Source: Gammaproteobacteria bacterium (GTDB lineage Bacteria; Pseudomonadota; Gammaproteobacteria; Arenicellales; Poriferihabitantaceae). From it: a stretch of DNA of 7,039 bases. The notes below the pieces were generated by a model. It saw nothing but the letters and a program-made list of their open reading frames with translations, had not been told where the DNA came from and ran no database searches. How positions within the stretch are numbered: position 1 is the stretch's first letter; every line of letters begins with the position of its first letter. The stretch spans positions 1 through 7,039 of the forward strand of contig JAHRAW010000095.1 of the NCBI GenBank assembly GCA_020027415.1, written 5' to 3'. Below, one piece after another: positions 5,589 to 7,039 of this stretch. The translations under genes and the position numbers were made by a program.

Positions 5589-6731
5589 TCACGCCTCCAG
5601 CCAACTCTGATCCATCCGCGCAAAAGTATCGCACCCCAACTGCTTCAAGGTGCGCTCCACTTCATCGTGCAGGATATGCGCCACTTGCTGCGCGCCGCGC
5701 GCCCCCAATGCGCCGACGCCCCATAAAAAGGAGCGCCCGCAAAACGCCAGCTGCGCTCCCAACGCTTTGGCGCGCACGATATCCAGCCCGGTGCGCAGCC
5801 CGCTGTCCACCATGACGGTCGTTTGCGCGCCGATTTCCGCCGCCGCGCGCAAACTATGCGCCGAAGTCGGCGCCGCATCCAGTTGTCGCCCGCCATGGTT
5901 GGAGATGATGATTCCGTCCACGCCAATTTTTAGCGCGGTCTGCATGTCTCGTATGTGCTGCACGCCTTTTATCACCAGCGGACCATCCCACAATTTGCGT
6001 ATCATCGCCAAGCGTTCGCGCGTTACTCCGTGCATGGTAAAGTCGGTGATGAACTGCGCCAGACCTTGGTCGGCGCGCGTCCGATAAGCGGCGATATTGA
6101 CGAAGTCCGGGCTGCCCGCCGTCGCAGTGAAAGTGTGCAAACTCCAAGTCGGGTGCAACATGCATTGCCACACCATCATCGGGGTAACGCTGAACGGCAG
6201 TTTCAATCCGTTCTTCAGTTCGCGGTTGCGCTTGGCGCCCACTGGAATATCTATCGTCACCACCAACACCCGATAGCCGGCCCGCTTCACCCGCCTGAGT
6301 AAATCTTGCATGACCGCAACCTGCTGCGGCACATACAACTGAAACCAGCAGACATCCGGCGCAACCTGCGCGATGGTTTCCAGTTCGGTGGTGCTGAAGG
6401 TGCTGAGCACATAAGGGATATTGGCTTGCTGCGCGGCGCGCGCCAACGCCCGCTCCGCGCGGGGCCACAGCATATTACCCAACCCGATGGGCGCGACTCC
6501 AAAAGGCAGCGAATAATCATGCGCAAACAGGCGCGCGCGCAAGTCGGTATGCGACACATCGCGCAAGTAGCGCGGCGTCAGAATCACTGCCTGCCAAGCC
6601 GCGCGATTGCGCCGTTTGCCATGCTCCTCATCAATTCCGCCGTCTGCATAATCAAATGCAAATTTCGGCATGCGCTTCTGAGCGCGGCGTTTGAGGTCGG
6701 CGATGGAAGGGAATCTGGGGTCGTAGTGCAT
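5589..6731 (-). CDS. FMN-dependent alpha-hydroxy-acid dehydrogenase/oxidase (LldD / glycolate oxidase family)
   Basis: Members oxidise 2-hydroxy acids such as L-lactate, glycolate or mandelate to 2-oxo acids, passing electrons from FMN to quinone or oxygen. The 380-residue TIM barrel carries the family's key residues: Tyr28 in FDYADGG, FGVAPIGLGNM (77-87), Tyr133 in WFQLYV, Asp161 in VTIDIPVG, Lys255 in LVIKGV, the active-site His279 and Arg282 in SNHGGRQLDAAPTS, VDSGLRTG (308-315) and CGRSFLWG (331-338). Residues about 178-213 form a hydrophobic stretch with tryptophans (VWQCMLHPTW), in the place where membrane-bound relatives such as mandelate and lactate dehydrogenase have their membrane-contact loop; quinone-linked action is therefore plausible. 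The usual G-x-R-E-x-D segment after the catalytic Asp is altered to GAKRNRELKNG (165-175), so the substrate cannot be assigned. The ATG at 6731 follows a C-rich leader without a Shine-Dalgarno. The stop lies five bases from that of convergent pyrF. Confidence 0.92.
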   Translation of the reverse strand: MHYDPRFPSIADLKRRAQKRMPKFAFDYADGGIDEEHGKRRNRAAWQAVILTPRYLRDVSHTDLRARLFAHDYSLPFGVAPIGLGNMLWPRAERALARAAQQANIPYVLSTFSTTELETIAQVAPDVCWFQLYVPQQVAVMQDLLRRVKRAGYRVLVVTIDIPVGAKRNRELKNGLKLPFSVTPMMVWQCMLHPTWSLHTFTATAGSPDFVNIAAYRTRADQGLAQFITDFTMHGVTRERLAMIRKLWDGPLVIKGVQHIRDMQTALKIGVDGIIISNHGGRQLDAAPTSAHSLRAAAEIGAQTTVMVDSGLRTGLDIVRAKALGAQLAFCGRSFLWGVGALGARGAQQVAHILHDEVERTLKQLGCDTFARMDQSWLEA

Positions 6732-6795
6732 GGAGGTGGGTGGGTTTTCTGCAGAGGGAATTTACGGTAATTACAACCTTTCAAAATGATTTTTT

Positions 6796-6831
6796 TTGCC
6801 AAGTATCGGCGATGAGTGATGTGATAACATC
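6796..6831 (+). promoter_or_regulatory. Possible promoter/operator region of the terminal gene
   Basis: The 138-base divergent gap 6732-6869 is AT-richer than the genes to its left and contains a run of eight T (6790-6797). TTGCCA at 6796-6801 resembles a -35 box. GATAAC at 6823-6828, preceded by TGT at 6820-6822, resembles an extended -10 element, but the 21-base spacing between the two is too long for a standard promoter; an extended -10 can work without a good -35. A dyad GATGT-GATA-ACATC (6818-6831) overlaps the -10-like element and could be an operator half-site pair. All of this is weak motif evidence. Confidence 0.25.
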
Positions 6832-6856
6832 CACTTTTCATTCTATTAACATGATA

Positions 6857-6862
6857 GCGAGG
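6857..6862 (+). promoter_or_regulatory. Ribosome binding site of the terminal gene
   Basis: GCGAGG, ending seven bases before the ATG at 6870, is a good Shine-Dalgarno match at normal spacing. It fixes the start of the last gene: the nearby ATG at 6851 is in another frame and reaches a stop after ten codons. It is the only clear Shine-Dalgarno in front of any gene whose start lies in this window. Confidence 0.7.
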
Positions 6863-6869
6863 TATTCAA

Positions 6870-7039
6870 ATGACGATTGCTGAATTGATAAACAAGATGA
6901 AGAACATGTATGAAGGGGGCGCCGCTACCCGGGAGCAAAGCATGATGGTTCGTTTGTTCGGGATTATATATGCCGCTGAATTAGAAAAACTTGACAGTGA
7001 TACGCTCAACAAAATTGCCACAGATGCCACCAGTAAAGA
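6870..7039 (+). CDS. Unrecognised protein, N-terminal 56 residues only (3' partial)
   Basis: The frame opens with ATG after a well-placed GCGAGG and stays open to the window edge. The 56 visible residues begin MTIAELINKMKNMYEGG and go on with a hydrophobic-charged pattern that suggests three short helices and no membrane segment or signal peptide. The segment LFGIIYAAELEKL (29-41), followed by a LNKIATDA helix (46-53), loosely recalls small helix-turn-helix-like proteins with an LFGIxYAxEL motif; this is from memory and not firm. G+C is about 44% by hand count over 6870-7039, clearly below the neighbouring genes, which suggests a different origin from the block to the left. Function is not assigned. 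Confidence 0.7.
   Translation, partial: MTIAELINKMKNMYEGGAATREQSMMVRLFGIIYAAELEKLDSDTLNKIATDATSK

Noticed and set aside
5854..6468. 204-codon open frame inside the hydroxy-acid dehydrogenase gene (same strand, other frame)
   Set aside because: It overlaps the core of the FMN barrel, which matches its family along its entire length, so this is a frame shadow and not a second gene.
1..7039. A functionally linked novel system or operon spanning the window
   Set aside because: The genes alternate in strand, belong to separate known pathways, and show no mobile-element, defence, secretion or biosynthetic-cluster hallmarks. No CRISPR repeats or tRNA-like folds were seen.

Overview
The window holds five protein genes that can be assigned to families, plus the start of a sixth that cannot. 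It reads as ordinary chromosomal DNA of a fairly GC-rich Pseudomonadota bacterium (about 60% G+C by eye over the main genes). A gammaproteobacterium is the best guess. The guess rests on two things: a rhodanese with the CQTHHRS active-site loop known from Azotobacter RhdA, and a cell-wall lytic transglycosylase of a type I associate with proteobacteria. The assignment is inference, because the window has no rRNA or tRNA.

Layout, left to right. Bases 1-2346 (+) carry most of a large secreted or periplasmic lytic transglycosylase with one SLT catalytic domain and five LysM peptidoglycan-binding units; its start lies before the window. Tail to tail with it, nine bases away, is a DAHP synthase (2356-3531, minus), the first enzyme of aromatic amino acid synthesis. 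Upstream of it on the same strand is a two-domain rhodanese sulfurtransferase (3638-4537, minus), which could share a transcript with the DAHP synthase. A 95-base divergent gap separates the rhodanese from pyrF (4633-5583, +), the orotidine 5'-phosphate decarboxylase of pyrimidine synthesis. A good sigma70-type promoter for pyrF starts inside the first codons of the rhodanese. PyrF ends five bases from the end of a convergent FMN-dependent alpha-hydroxy-acid dehydrogenase (5589-6731, minus). After a 138-base AT-richer divergent gap, a small unrecognised gene begins at 6870 (+) and runs off the right edge.

The genes do not form one pathway: cell-wall turnover, shikimate entry, sulfur transfer, pyrimidine synthesis and hydroxy-acid oxidation simply lie side by side. 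No mobile element, CRISPR array, phage gene or defence cassette could be supported, and no coherent new system was found. The points worth a second look are: paired cysteines in three of the five LysM units; two substitutions at normally conserved active-site positions in the DAHP synthase; in-frame extra segments in PyrF (with an inverted repeat) and in the rhodanese; a general lack of Shine-Dalgarno sequences in the housekeeping genes; and a composition change at about 6770, where the last gene has a proper ribosome binding site and only about 44% G+C.
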